DNA of 64,000 nt from Prevotella sp. (GTDB taxonomy: Bacteria; Bacteroidota; Bacteroidia; Bacteroidales; Dysgonomonadaceae): the NCBI GenBank assembly GCA_031285625.1, contig JAITVV010000081.1, forward strand, positions 1-64,000, in the 5' to 3' direction. The translations under genes and the position numbers were made by a program. The notes under the pieces were generated by a model, which was given only the letters and a program-made list of their open reading frames with translations, made no database searches and was not told the DNA's origin. This document shows, in pieces, positions 26,225 to 36,315 of the stretch. The first letter of the stretch is position 1. Every line of letters starts with the position of its first letter.

Positions 26225-27424
26225 TTAAGACTTTCCGATTTTAATCCATGTTAGCTTATGCCAGATTGTTTCAAATGGCCCATGCTTGAATCTAGTCAGC
26301 CACCATTTACAAAATTGAAGTTGTATAAAGAAGATTGCAATACCTATAAACAGGCTTAACGTATATCCAGTATATGGAGCAAGATATAAGCCAAATGGGA
26401 AATATATAAGTGCACCAAACATAGACTGGGTTATATAATTTGACAGGCTCATTTTGCCATAGACTTTTAAACTCGATGTCAGTTTCTGAAATTTATTTGT
26501 TTGGTATAATAGCACAAAAGAAGAAACCAGAACAAATGTGAAGGCAAATTTTTGCCACATATCAAGAACAACTCCAGCAGACTGCTTTATAATTTCTGAA
26601 TTTGCATTATCCAGCAGTTGTACCTTTAACCAATACAACGGATTAAATAATATAGCTGAAACGATAAGTACTTTTATCCAAAAGCGGATATTTTCTTTGG
26701 TAGAAATGAATAACCCTTTTCTTCCTATCAGCATACCAATCATAAACAGACCTGCCGTTTGAAAATAACGACCGGCACCGACTGCCCACATCAAACTGGC
26801 TTTCTGCCCTAATGTTACATTTCCTATAATAAATTTCCAAAAATTTCCTTCTTTCGTATATTCCGCCACTTCAGCATACATTTCGCCAACTCCCAGGTTA
26901 GGTAATGTATACGACGGATTAATAATACTTGCAATATAGTGGAACCACTCTACTGGCTGCAGTAATAAGATAATAGCAATTACAAATACCACTTTATTAC
27001 TCGATTTGCGTACGATAAAGAGGGTGATCCCAACTATAGCATACAACAATAAAACATCTCCGGCAGGAAAGAATGCAGCGTTAATCGTGGCAAAACCTGC
27101 CAGCAATAGCAAACGCCAAAGAAACCGATAACCAAAATCATCACCTTTCTGTTGCCTGTTATTGTATTGTATGAAAAACGTAAAGCCAAATAACAAAGCA
27201 AAAATGGAATAGGATTTTCCGGCAAACAACCCAAATATAACACCAAAGACACCCTGATCTAAAACATTGAGCCACTGTGGGCAATTTGCGGGATCGGGAT
27301 ATACCGGAAAAATAAAGTGTTCTATACTATGTACCACTAATATAGCCATTACAGCAAAACCACGGAGGGCATCTACTACTTCAATTCTTGGTCTTTTCTC
27401 AGAAAGGGATTGTTGCATTTTCAA
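26225..27424 (-). CDS. DUF418-type multipass membrane protein
   Basis: 399 residues with about ten helices. The N-terminal ALRGFAVMAILVVHSIEHF is the DUF418/acyltransferase-3-like opening motif (DxLRGxA), and the C-terminal part contains KMSLSNYITQS and WWLTRFKHGPFETIWHKLTW, the conserved end of DUF418 (YeiB-like) proteins. Molecular function is not established for the family; a role in transferring acyl or similar groups across the membrane is a guess from the related fold. A TATTTTTG box lies just upstream on the same strand. Confidence 0.87.
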   Translation of the reverse strand: MKMQQSLSEKRPRIEVVDALRGFAVMAILVVHSIEHFIFPVYPDPANCPQWLNVLDQGVFGVIFGLFAGKSYSIFALLFGFTFFIQYNNRQQKGDDFGYRFLWRLLLLAGFATINAAFFPAGDVLLLYAIVGITLFIVRKSSNKVVFVIAIILLLQPVEWFHYIASIINPSYTLPNLGVGEMYAEVAEYTKEGNFWKFIIGNVTLGQKASLMWAVGAGRYFQTAGLFMIGMLIGRKGLFISTKENIRFWIKVLIVSAILFNPLYWLKVQLLDNANSEIIKQSAGVVLDMWQKFAFTFVLVSSFVLLYQTNKFQKLTSSLKVYGKMSLSNYITQSMFGALIYFPFGLYLAPYTGYTLSLFIGIAIFFIQLQFCKWWLTRFKHGPFETIWHKLTWIKIGKS

Positions 27425-27573
27425 GTTGTATTAGAAATCAATGAGGTACAAAAATAGAGAAAACAAATTATCCTCCCGCCCATTTTGTTATTGTTAACAG
27501 ATAAGTTTTCATAATTGATAACCAAATCGTTGAATGAAAAAATATCATTCTATTTTGTATATTACTAAAGAGA

Positions 27574-27716
27574 GTGTGTCAAAAGTATTTTTCGCTATCT
27601 TTTTGTCATGTTGAACGGAGTGAAACATCTCATGTCCGGAGGGTCGAGATCCTTCGTTGCACTCGGGATGACAAAGAGGGTCGCACTTTGATAGTGCAGT
27701 TTTACTTTTGACACAC
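27574..27716. repeat. 143-bp repeat with 14-bp inverted ends, copy 2 (inverted)
   Basis: Reverse complement of the copy at 9729-9871, same length, about four differences, same terminal GTGTGTCAAAAGTA. It fills most of the 316-bp gap between the GH123 stop (27741) and the DUF418 start (27424); apart from a DUF418 promoter box, nothing else was seen in that gap. Confidence 0.85.
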
Positions 27717-27740
27717 CCTCCTGCTCTATTATGTATTCTT

Positions 27741-29501
27741 TTATTCGGATAACCTATTCAGTACTTCTTTTGCCTGATGAATCATATCAACATATGATCG
27801 TGCCGGTTCAATAGTATTGAATTTTGCAACTTCATCATCCAGTGTTTTTAATTTATCCGGATTATTTGCAAATTCTTTGCGTAACAAACGAATCTTTTCT
27901 GCATCTTGTATCCCTTCTATAAGTCTTTCGAAACGCATGGAGCTCCTTGCCTCCGGATAAACAATATAAGTATCTCCGGCAGGCCATGTTACAAAACGGG
28001 AATCGGTCAAAGGATTTTCTACCCACGAATTATATGCCCATCGAAGGAATCCGTCATATCCGGCAGCCATACAGTACCAGGCTGCATAAACACCTTCGGG
28101 CAGTTCAGAACATGTAAACATATTAGGGAACTTATCTGAGCAACATACATAGTATGTAGTTGTCAATCCTTTCTCTCTGCGGAATTGAATATCTGTACTA
28201 TCAACCTTAGCATTAGCCGATACACTCATATCCCGTATATACGGATATTCCTTATAGCTTTTGTGATTATCGGCAAGAGAAACCCCTAGCTCAGGAGCTA
28301 CCTTGTGCAAGAAATCCATTGTCAGCTTCATCTCCTTAGGTCCACGCTCATCCATTGCTATATTCGTTATTTGTAACCAGCCTTTTTCCTCCAGATGTTT
28401 CTTAAAATCTTTCAGAAACGGTGTCCACATTTCTTCAAATACTTTTGTTCCGGGGATAACCTCCACATCAACCATTTCTTTGGTAGAAGCATCTTTATAA
28501 TGAATTCCGCTTTTCCAAGGAATAACAGAATAACAATTGATCATCTTATTGATGCCTAAATCCATCATAAATTCGACCCATTTGTCAAAGATCGTATAAT
28601 CATAAACCCATGTACCGTCGGTATTCTTAGTCCATGTAATCATATCTTCATATTTATCGAACGTCTGAACCCAAGGATCTTTATTTACGGTTGCAGTAAT
28701 TACCTTCTGACCAGCATCAGCCAGCATCCTGTATAGCGGTTTCATCGCTTCGAAATGCGCATCACTCCACAGTTCCAGATTCTGGGTACGGGCAACTGCC
28801 GCCGGATGTTGCCACAAATCGAGATGATACTGCCACTCAGTAGCCGGAGGTAACGTCTTATTCTGAACATTCAGTTCAACCTCAAATGTCTGAGCTTTTT
28901 GCCCCCGTGCAGTTACAGTCAATTCACTTTTGTATACCCCGGGTGTAGCATCAGAAGGGATATTTATGGTGAGCCATACCGGACGCACAGTTTTAGCGGA
29001 GATATCGAAGCAATCAAGATTATCAAGCATATCCGGCACCAGTGAAGATGGGAAGTCCTCAGGTTTACGGTATCCGCATCCGGGTTCAAAAATATCGGTT
29101 ATCACATAACGCACAAAACGTGTACTGGCAATATCAGCCGGAAGTTTTCCCGAAGGAGAAACAAAATCAGAAAATGTGCATTCTGCCTGTTTTATATCTT
29201 CTGCTGTCCATAAGAGTAATTGTCCGGATACTCTTTCTCCTTTCCACCCTGTCAGGCTGGTCATTTTTACCGTCTCAATCTGAGGTGCAACTGATTTCCG
29301 GTACTTTACATCGATACTTACCAGAGAGGCATGAAGCCCCGCAGGAATATTACTCCAGTCTGACAATGTATCAGCTGTAGGATCCGGTAACTCGGTGAAT
29401 GTCGGGCATTCCATCTTCGGCCTTTCGTTGTTACATGCTGCAAACAGGCAGAAAGATAACATACAAATGAGGCTGACTCTTAAAATAACATGTTTATTCA
29501 T
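27741..29501 (-). CDS. GH123-type beta-N-acetylgalactosaminidase lipoprotein
   Basis: 586 residues with lipobox LFAAC (C23), so exported and lipid-anchored. It has an N-terminal beta-sandwich (about 40-215) and a TIM-barrel. The Asp-Glu pair D384-E385 in IAMDERGP fits the neighbouring catalytic acids of GH123, which uses the substrate acetamido group in catalysis. The end (WAYNSWVENPLTDSRF, then YPEARSSMRFERLIEGIQD) is the DUF4091-type C terminus seen in this family. It is the last gene of the SusCD locus and suggests a GalNAc-containing glycan as substrate. Family recognised from motifs. Confidence 0.85.
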   Translation of the reverse strand: MNKHVILRVSLICMLSFCLFAACNNERPKMECPTFTELPDPTADTLSDWSNIPAGLHASLVSIDVKYRKSVAPQIETVKMTSLTGWKGERVSGQLLLWTAEDIKQAECTFSDFVSPSGKLPADIASTRFVRYVITDIFEPGCGYRKPEDFPSSLVPDMLDNLDCFDISAKTVRPVWLTINIPSDATPGVYKSELTVTARGQKAQTFEVELNVQNKTLPPATEWQYHLDLWQHPAAVARTQNLELWSDAHFEAMKPLYRMLADAGQKVITATVNKDPWVQTFDKYEDMITWTKNTDGTWVYDYTIFDKWVEFMMDLGINKMINCYSVIPWKSGIHYKDASTKEMVDVEVIPGTKVFEEMWTPFLKDFKKHLEEKGWLQITNIAMDERGPKEMKLTMDFLHKVAPELGVSLADNHKSYKEYPYIRDMSVSANAKVDSTDIQFRREKGLTTTYYVCCSDKFPNMFTCSELPEGVYAAWYCMAAGYDGFLRWAYNSWVENPLTDSRFVTWPAGDTYIVYPEARSSMRFERLIEGIQDAEKIRLLRKEFANNPDKLKTLDDEVAKFNTIEPARSYVDMIHQAKEVLNRLSE

Positions 29502-29522
29502 AAGTTGATATTAGGTGAAATT

Positions 29523-29545
29523 AAGGTCACAGACCTATTTATTAC
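29523..29545 (-). repeat. Short palindromic leader repeat, copy 1
   Basis: On the minus strand GTAATAAATAGGTCTGTGAC then CTT; AGGTC and GACCT form a 5-bp stem with a 3-nt loop. It covers the GH31 stop codon and ends 21 nt before the GH123 ATG. A copy with one difference lies at 49069-49091, and diverged ones at 57869 and 61161. Confidence 0.65.
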
Positions 29546-31128
29546 AATTTCTCAAAATAAGGCAATCTATTTAAAGGGACATTTATTGTAATCGTTTTTC
29601 CTCCTTTATGTTTTTTGCCTTCATCATCTTTCCATGTCCCTTTAGGCAGTTTGACTGTGCGCACGTCTTCTGCTGTTGTCACAGGAGCCACAAGGTACTT
29701 ATCTCCGAGCATAAACTGATCTTTACACAACTCGAAGCCTTGCCCCGGAAATGAGTATTCCATATGCCTGACAATAGGTTCTCCGGTTTTGGATGCTTCC
29801 TTTGCATATGTGATAATATAGTTTCCAAACTGCTCATGTAACCGGCTCATACCCTGTACTATTTTCAAGTTTTCTTCATTGAGTATTCGCCAAGGAGCCA
29901 CCGAAAACTGCATCATAGGCATCAGTGTGTGAATTTGTGCCGAACGAACGATCAGTCTTTGATTGAAACCTTTATCATCGATATTAAGGAAAGAAGAAAA
30001 CTGTCCTCCACCAATCATATCAGGGCAGGTATAAGCATAACCTAATAATCCCGCAGCAATCATTTCAGGAATCAGCGATTGGACCGCACCCCACGAATAG
30101 TTTTTATCTCCCAAACGCTGTACCAGGGGCTGACCTCCCATTTTCCATCCTGCTCTGTATTCATTGAATGGAAATTCGAGCCCTATTCTCAACCAGGCAA
30201 GCGTATGATCTACCGAAGTGGCATCTTTCTTATAACTGTCGATACGCTTAGGATCATAGAATGAGTTATCTCCTGCATCCAGTTTAAAGCCATCGACACC
30301 ATACTCGGTTTGTAACTTTCTTAATAATCCTACATAATGGTTGAAAGCATCAGGGTTAGTAAAGTCGTAACAGGCACTTTGCCCATTCCACCAATTGATA
30401 ATTGCAGGAGAATCAGATCCTTTTTGCTTAACAAGATAGCCTTTTGCTCTCAGCTCCCTGTATTCGGGGCTATCGGCACTTACAAACGGACATATCCACA
30501 ACATTACCTTGAATCCCATTGTATGAAGTTTTTCGATCATACCCTTAGGATCTGAGAACTTCTCAGGACGGAAGTCAAAATTCCCATAATATTTTTGCCA
30601 GTTATCGTCTATCATTAACACACCCTGTGGAAAATCGTTATCGATAATTGCCTGAGCATATTTTAGAATATCTTCCTGATTCTGGTTATACATAAGTTCT
30701 ATCCATGTATTATACTGCGGCATAGTGAAAAACAACTCATCAGGTAAAGTTCCCGAAGGAGGAAAATGCTTCATACAAGCTACCTGATAGGCCTCGCGCA
30801 AAGTAGAACCAGCTTGCTGCACATTTATTTTCTCATATTCAGATCTCACAATCAGTGCATTGTCTTTCACTTCAAATTTGAAAGGTTCATCACTCCATAC
30901 ATAGCGGCCCTTGTTGGATACAAAAAGAGGAACAACCTGGTTATTATAGTTTTGCAGAGACAAATCAAATTCATTGACAGCCTGTAAATAAGGCATACGT
31001 GACCCAAATGCTACGACACCTCCCCACCAATACTCTCCCGGCTCTGATGAGATCACTGTTTCTTTAACCTGACCGTACGATAATACAGTCAATAATAAAC
31101 ATATAAAACTGAATGCTATCTTTCTCAT
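29542..31128 (-). CDS. GH31 family alpha-glycosidase
   Basis: 528 residues from ATG 31128, which gives a clean signal peptide (MRKIAFSFICLLLTVLSYGQ). The upstream ATG at 31155 is rejected because it lies inside an intercistronic hairpin. It has the N-terminal beta-sandwich and a GH31 TIM-barrel: PQGVLMIDDNWQ near 166-177, FKVMLWICPFVS near 206-217, and the likely nucleophile D284 in GVDGFKLDAGD. The LDAGD form is like the MYORG-related branch rather than classical DMNE enzymes. The substrate could be an alpha-GalNAc, alpha-galactoside or other sugar; this cannot be set from sequence. Confidence 0.85.
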   Translation of the reverse strand: MRKIAFSFICLLLTVLSYGQVKETVISSEPGEYWWGGVVAFGSRMPYLQAVNEFDLSLQNYNNQVVPLFVSNKGRYVWSDEPFKFEVKDNALIVRSEYEKINVQQAGSTLREAYQVACMKHFPPSGTLPDELFFTMPQYNTWIELMYNQNQEDILKYAQAIIDNDFPQGVLMIDDNWQKYYGNFDFRPEKFSDPKGMIEKLHTMGFKVMLWICPFVSADSPEYRELRAKGYLVKQKGSDSPAIINWWNGQSACYDFTNPDAFNHYVGLLRKLQTEYGVDGFKLDAGDNSFYDPKRIDSYKKDATSVDHTLAWLRIGLEFPFNEYRAGWKMGGQPLVQRLGDKNYSWGAVQSLIPEMIAAGLLGYAYTCPDMIGGGQFSSFLNIDDKGFNQRLIVRSAQIHTLMPMMQFSVAPWRILNEENLKIVQGMSRLHEQFGNYIITYAKEASKTGEPIVRHMEYSFPGQGFELCKDQFMLGDKYLVAPVTTAEDVRTVKLPKGTWKDDEGKKHKGGKTITINVPLNRLPYFEKL

Positions 31129-31144
31129 GTTATTAATAAAATAA

Positions 31145-31190
31145 GTAAGCTTCATAAAAGTAAGAAATATTCTCGGTTTATGAAGCTTAC
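31145..31190 (-). promoter_or_regulatory. Intercistronic stem-loop between susD and the GH31 gene
   Basis: GTAAGCTTCATAAA (31145-31158) and its exact complement (31177-31190) form a 14-bp stem with an 18-nt loop and no T-tract. It lies 16 nt after the susD stop. Such hairpins can protect upstream mRNA or attenuate transcription, favouring susCD over the enzyme genes. Confidence 0.6.
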
Positions 31191-31206
31191 CTGGTTATAT
31201 GATATT

Positions 31207-32709
31207 TTAATATCCTGTGTTCTGTATTACCTGTCCTTGTCCTTCAACTATAAATTTATTTCCGATAGGGAACAACACTTTATAATCTGCCGTTTGGCTA
31301 TTCGGAAATTTCTTGTTGAATTCAATATATTTCCCAAAACGGATCAGATCGGTACGCCTGTGTCCTTCACAATACAACTCATGCCCTCTTTCGAGTAGAA
31401 GCATATCATAAAATTTCTGAAGATCGCCATAATCTGATAATTTCAGTGGGTCCAGACCTGATCTGCCACGAACTTGATTTATCAGATCCATTGCTTCCTG
31501 AGTTGGTGCACCATTTTTGCTACGCGCAATACATTCAGCCAAAGATAATAATACATCAGAATAGCGGAATATAGGAACATCTATGGCTCCACGGTCTCCC
31601 TTTTGTCCCGGATCTACCATGTATTTCAGCGGTAACGCACCCTTAACCAACTCTGTAGTCGGATTTGCCTCATTGATAATCTCTCCGTCCTTAGTAGATA
31701 CATATTCAGCTATAATATTATCCAGACGTTTATCCTTACCCTGCTCGAAAGTATGATAAAATGCCCACGACATACGGTATCCACTCCATTTTTCTATATT
31801 AGCATTCGGATAAGGGCAAGTACCTGTCATCACATGTGTAACCCAGCCATTAACCCCATAGTCATAAGTACAGATTATCGACCACATGTTTTCACCATTA
31901 CTCTTCTCGGTATCTAAAGAGAAGCAGTCATAATAATCATCAAGAAGTTTGTATCCGTACTCAGGTTTCTGAAGTTCTCTGGCTATTTTTTCAGCTTCGC
32001 CCCATTGTCCGTCTATCATGTACACTTTCAATAGCATCATATTGGCAATACCTCTATCCATACGTCCCCATTCTGTATCTTTAGGTAAAGGCAAATCAGC
32101 TATAGCTAATTTCAATTCGCTAACCATTTGGGCTACATATTCCTCTTTAGACGGGCGAGGTATAATAACTTTCTGTTCAGGGTCACCTTTCAGTATCTCA
32201 TCACTGGCAATAGGTACCGGCCCAAACAGATCGTACATTAAATACATCAGCCAGGCTCTTAAAGCCCTTACCTGAGATACATATTTAACCTTTACCTCAT
32301 CACTGACAGATGATGCTTCAATATTTAACATTATATTCCTGAACTGACTTATATACTTATAGTGTCCATATTTTTCAGTTGCCTGGTCATTATTGGCAGC
32401 AGTCCATCCGTGTGTATGATACATATTCCAGGTACCACCATCTCCCCACTGGCAATCCATAATGTCTGTACACATTTCTGTAAAGATATTGATGCCTCCT
32501 CTACCATGAGAATATATTCCGCCACCACCATATGTATTGATTCGGAATCTATGATAAGCCGTTGTTGCAGCAGCATTTACATCCGACTCGTTTTTATAGA
32601 AATTTTCGGGATATATCTGATCATAATTCTCACCCTCCAGGTCTCCATAGCAGCTATGAAATGAAAGAAGAATAATGCATCCCATTAATATTAATATATT
32701 CGTTTTCAT
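31207..32709 (-). CDS. SusD/RagB family glycan-binding lipoprotein
   Basis: Surface lipoprotein that captures oligosaccharide over its SusC partner. 500 residues, lipobox SFHSC (C20). SusD-like features include an N-terminal YYPENFYKNE-type segment (here IYPENFYKNESDV), the TPR-like region with QVRALRAWLMYLMYDLFGPVP near 146-166, and the C-terminal GRSGLDPL and ERGHELYCEGHRRTDLIRFG motifs. It lies 25 bp after susC. Confidence 0.95.
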   Translation of the reverse strand: MKTNILILMGCIILLSFHSCYGDLEGENYDQIYPENFYKNESDVNAAATTAYHRFRINTYGGGGIYSHGRGGINIFTEMCTDIMDCQWGDGGTWNMYHTHGWTAANNDQATEKYGHYKYISQFRNIMLNIEASSVSDEVKVKYVSQVRALRAWLMYLMYDLFGPVPIASDEILKGDPEQKVIIPRPSKEEYVAQMVSELKLAIADLPLPKDTEWGRMDRGIANMMLLKVYMIDGQWGEAEKIARELQKPEYGYKLLDDYYDCFSLDTEKSNGENMWSIICTYDYGVNGWVTHVMTGTCPYPNANIEKWSGYRMSWAFYHTFEQGKDKRLDNIIAEYVSTKDGEIINEANPTTELVKGALPLKYMVDPGQKGDRGAIDVPIFRYSDVLLSLAECIARSKNGAPTQEAMDLINQVRGRSGLDPLKLSDYGDLQKFYDMLLLERGHELYCEGHRRTDLIRFGKYIEFNKKFPNSQTADYKVLFPIGNKFIVEGQGQVIQNTGY

Positions 32710-32734
32710 ATTTGATCTGATTTAATGATTATTC

Positions 32735-35700
32735 TTAGAACTTAATGTCTACACCAAATGAAATAGACCGTTGTTGTGGATAAGCGCCCAAGGCATCTGT
32801 TTCAGGATCTGTTCCCTTATAAGGACTTATTAAGAATAAGTTCTGAGCATCCACAAATACTCTGGCACTGCTACATACTTTCTTTAGCCATGATTGATCG
32901 AATGTATATCCCAGAGTTATATTCTTGAAACGGATAAACCATGCTTTTTCCAAAAAGTAATTTCCTGTTCCTATCTTAGAGTCAACCTGGAAAATTGAAG
33001 GAAGATCGGAATCCATATTTTTATAAGACCATCTGTCAACCACTTCGTTGTACATATTAGATCCATTCTCTAATCGATATGCTTCTGTCAGATAATATGA
33101 CCTTGTATCATTGATTTTCCATCTGTTAAACATTCCATATACATACACATTCAGGTCGAATCCTTTGTATGTAAAGCTATTATTCAAACCAATTGTATAC
33201 GGAGTGTTTACTCCAAATTTGATCTTATCAGCATCATCAAGAATTCCGTCAGGAGCACCTGTACGTTGTGGTATACCATTCGCATCTACTATGATTTTAC
33301 CATCGGCATCTTTCAGGTATCCGTCCACATCCAATACTTTTACTGTTCCCGGTATTGCTCCGTATTTGCTTATATATTCTGTATCTTCAGGACTAACAAT
33401 ACCTGATGATTTATAATACCACAACTCATTGAAAGGTTGTTTCACACTACTCATAATATTTGGAGACCAGTTACCATCACGTTTTTTCCAACGGTCACGA
33501 TAATAAGTGAATGTTGCATCGGTAGTCCACGAGAAGTCCTTGTTACTTATATTGCGGCTAGTAAAATTAATCTCAAGACCACGGGTTTGTTTCTCCGAAT
33601 CCAGATTTGCAATACGGGTAGTAATTTCCTGATACGACATCAAATCCCTTGCTCCAATGATATCAGATATTGTTCTGTCAAATACCTCAATAGATCCTGC
33701 AAAACGATAGTTCATAAAGCTGAAATCCAATCCCAGATTTATGTCGGTCTGAGTTTCCCATTTAAGATCCGGATTTCCTAAGAATTTAAGTTCAATGCCA
33801 TTATTCAAAGTTCCGTCGAATATATAATTTGTACCGACACCATAATATGGGTTAGTTGTATAATATTCAACGTCATTCATTATGAATTTATCGTTACCTG
33901 TTTGTCCGTATCCAGCGCGTAGCTTCAATTCAGACAACCAACCTGATGTACCTTTCATAAAGCTTTCTTCATGTATTTTCCAGCCCAACGATACCCCCGG
34001 GAAATACCCCCATTTATGATTTTTCGCAAAATTGGAAGATCCATCAGCACGGAAATTGGCAGTCAGCATATACTTATTCTTGAATACATAGTTGAGACGG
34101 CCGATATAAGAAGCCATAATAGTGGTACTTCCTCCTGATGCTACATCCGGTCTGTCTTTAGAACCTGCACCTAAATTAAACCAAAGCATACCATCATAAG
34201 GGAATTTCGAGTTACCGGCGCTAAAATTACTTCTGGTCAGTTTCTGATAATCATATCCCCCCATTACAGAGATATCATGATCGTTAATTACCTTATGCCA
34301 GTTAGCAACCAGATTTACATTATAATCCTGCCTTTCGTTCTGCGATTGTACTGCATATCCGCCTTCACGTGCACCGAAAAGTACTGTTGTAGGCATATAG
34401 TAATCACGCTTACCTTGATTACGGTCTACACCGAATTGCGCCTTAAGAGTCAAATCCTTGATTGGCTGTGCTTCTACATATGCCAGCAATAGAGCACGCT
34501 GTGTTGTCGTATGATCCCGTATATCTAATAATGAAACCGGATTTGCGAGGAAACCCTGATCAGGATCAAGAGCATATTCTCCTTTTTCATTCCGAACCGG
34601 GATCAATGGATTAAACTGTTGTGCAGCTCTTATAATACCTGCATTTTCATATCCATTACCGCCAATAGGGACATTGCGGTTCTTCACCTGGTTTATATTC
34701 AAACTAACACCACCTGATATTATATTCGAAAATTTCTGGTCGAGGTTAATCCTCATATTGAAACGTTCAAGATCATTAGTCTTTATTACACCATTCTGTT
34801 TGTAGTAGTTTAAGGATGTAAGATATTTAGTACTCTCCGTACCACCTTGCACGCTTAAATTATGTTCGTTGATAAATCCTGCGCGTGTAATTTCATCAAG
34901 CCAATCTGTTTGATTCGCAGGATTTGCTATATCACTTTCACTGTATTTAGGCTGCCATTTGCTCACGCCCAAATTGTTCCAGACTTCATCATAGGTTTTT
35001 GATCCATATGGGTATACGCCATTTGTACGCATCCATTTCTCTTTGATAACCTCATTTGCTTCTGTCATGAATTCTCTTGCCCCCAGCATATTAGGCAATC
35101 CATACAGATGCTGAGTGGTAACAGAAGCTTTATAATTGACCTGTACTTTACCGGCTTTTCCTCTCTTGGTTGTAATAAGGATTACTCCTCCTGCAGCACG
35201 CGATCCGTAAATAGCTGTAGCTGACGCATCTTTTAATATCTCTATAGATTCTACATCATTCGGATTAATAGAGTTAAGGCCTGTTTCTACTTTGTTATCT
35301 TTATTGATACTTCCATATCCGCCACTCGGTACCGAAAAATCAGCTTGAGGGAATCCGTCAATCACTATCAAAGGAGAACGATTAGAGGCAGTACCACGAA
35401 TCTGTAAGTTCATACCTCCTCCGGGTTGTGCACTTTGCATTGTGGCTGTCAATCCGGTAGCTTTACCAGAAAGCATATGTGCTACAGATGTGTTTGCAGC
35501 GGGTGGCAGATCCTTCTGCTTAACTACTGCAATGGCTCCGGTCAGATCCGATTTTTTCTGGATACCATATCCCACCACAACAACTTCGTCAAGTAGCTTT
35601 GCATCTTCCCGCATACGAATATTGAACTGAGAATTGTTCCCTACTTCAATCTCTTGTGTCTCAAATCCTACAAAAGAGAATGATAATATTGAAGATGAAG

Positions 35701-36178
35701 TAACATCCAAAGAAAACTTCCCGTCAATGTCGCTAATTGTTCCATTTGTGGTATTTTTCTCTGATATACTAACCCCTGTAATAGGTTCATTATTATCATC
35801 GACGATTGTACCCGTAACTTTACGTGATTGTTGTGTTACTTTTTTTACAATAAGGATTTGCTTATTTTTTATATTAAATGTGGTATTTGTGTTTTTAAGT
35901 ATTTCGGTCAAAGCTTCCGATAGTGACTTATTACTGATATTGACAGAAACAGTCTGTTTGACGTTTATCAGCGATTCATTGTAAGCAATGGTCATGCCTG
36001 TTTGTTTTTCTACTTCTTCAAATGCATCCTTTATTGTCAGTTGATAGCCCGATATTGTTACTTTTTGTTTTTGGTCTTGTGCTATAATATTTGCAGTTAT
36101 AGAGAAAAATGCAGATAAAATAACAATTCGATACAAAATAGTCCTTACTATTGTAAAGAATAAAATTTTTATTTTCAT
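32735..36178 (-). CDS. SusC/RagA TonB-dependent transporter with STN signalling domain
   Basis: 1147-residue outer-membrane importer. After the signal peptide it has an STN domain (about 36-110), which contacts a FecR-type anti-sigma factor, a carboxypeptidase-like beta-sandwich (TGTIVDDNNEPITGVSISEK from about 121), the TonB plug with SusC marker EVVVVGYGIQKKSDLTGAI near 197-215 and SIEILKDASATAIYGSRAAG near 310, and a C-terminal 22-strand barrel. The STN plus adjacent FecR/ECF genes mean substrate arrival can turn on this locus. Confidence 0.96.
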   Translation of the reverse strand: MKIKILFFTIVRTILYRIVILSAFFSITANIIAQDQKQKVTISGYQLTIKDAFEEVEKQTGMTIAYNESLINVKQTVSVNISNKSLSEALTEILKNTNTTFNIKNKQILIVKKVTQQSRKVTGTIVDDNNEPITGVSISEKNTTNGTISDIDGKFSLDVTSSSILSFSFVGFETQEIEVGNNSQFNIRMREDAKLLDEVVVVGYGIQKKSDLTGAIAVVKQKDLPPAANTSVAHMLSGKATGLTATMQSAQPGGGMNLQIRGTASNRSPLIVIDGFPQADFSVPSGGYGSINKDNKVETGLNSINPNDVESIEILKDASATAIYGSRAAGGVILITTKRGKAGKVQVNYKASVTTQHLYGLPNMLGAREFMTEANEVIKEKWMRTNGVYPYGSKTYDEVWNNLGVSKWQPKYSESDIANPANQTDWLDEITRAGFINEHNLSVQGGTESTKYLTSLNYYKQNGVIKTNDLERFNMRINLDQKFSNIISGGVSLNINQVKNRNVPIGGNGYENAGIIRAAQQFNPLIPVRNEKGEYALDPDQGFLANPVSLLDIRDHTTTQRALLLAYVEAQPIKDLTLKAQFGVDRNQGKRDYYMPTTVLFGAREGGYAVQSQNERQDYNVNLVANWHKVINDHDISVMGGYDYQKLTRSNFSAGNSKFPYDGMLWFNLGAGSKDRPDVASGGSTTIMASYIGRLNYVFKNKYMLTANFRADGSSNFAKNHKWGYFPGVSLGWKIHEESFMKGTSGWLSELKLRAGYGQTGNDKFIMNDVEYYTTNPYYGVGTNYIFDGTLNNGIELKFLGNPDLKWETQTDINLGLDFSFMNYRFAGSIEVFDRTISDIIGARDLMSYQEITTRIANLDSEKQTRGLEINFTSRNISNKDFSWTTDATFTYYRDRWKKRDGNWSPNIMSSVKQPFNELWYYKSSGIVSPEDTEYISKYGAIPGTVKVLDVDGYLKDADGKIIVDANGIPQRTGAPDGILDDADKIKFGVNTPYTIGLNNSFTYKGFDLNVYVYGMFNRWKINDTRSYYLTEAYRLENGSNMYNEVVDRWSYKNMDSDLPSIFQVDSKIGTGNYFLEKAWFIRFKNITLGYTFDQSWLKKVCSSARVFVDAQNLFLISPYKGTDPETDALGAYPQQRSISFGVDIKF

Positions 36179-36249
36179 AACTTTGTTTATTAGATTTCAA
36201 TGAATGTCAACAATTTCTATGTGATTATTTTTGAGGTCTATCGATTTCA

Positions 36250-36284
36250 AACCGGAGAGTTAACCCTAAAAAAACTCTTCGGTT
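36250..36284. terminator. Hairpin between fecR and susC
   Basis: AACCGGAGAGTT (36250-36261) pairs with AACTCTTCGGTT (36273-36284) with one mismatch. A T-tract follows on the plus strand only; on the minus strand, which carries the genes, the exit is not T-rich. It may attenuate read-through from fecR into susC. Confidence 0.45.
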
Positions 36285-36315
36285 CTTTTTTGCATGATCA
36301 TAGTATTTTTCCAGA

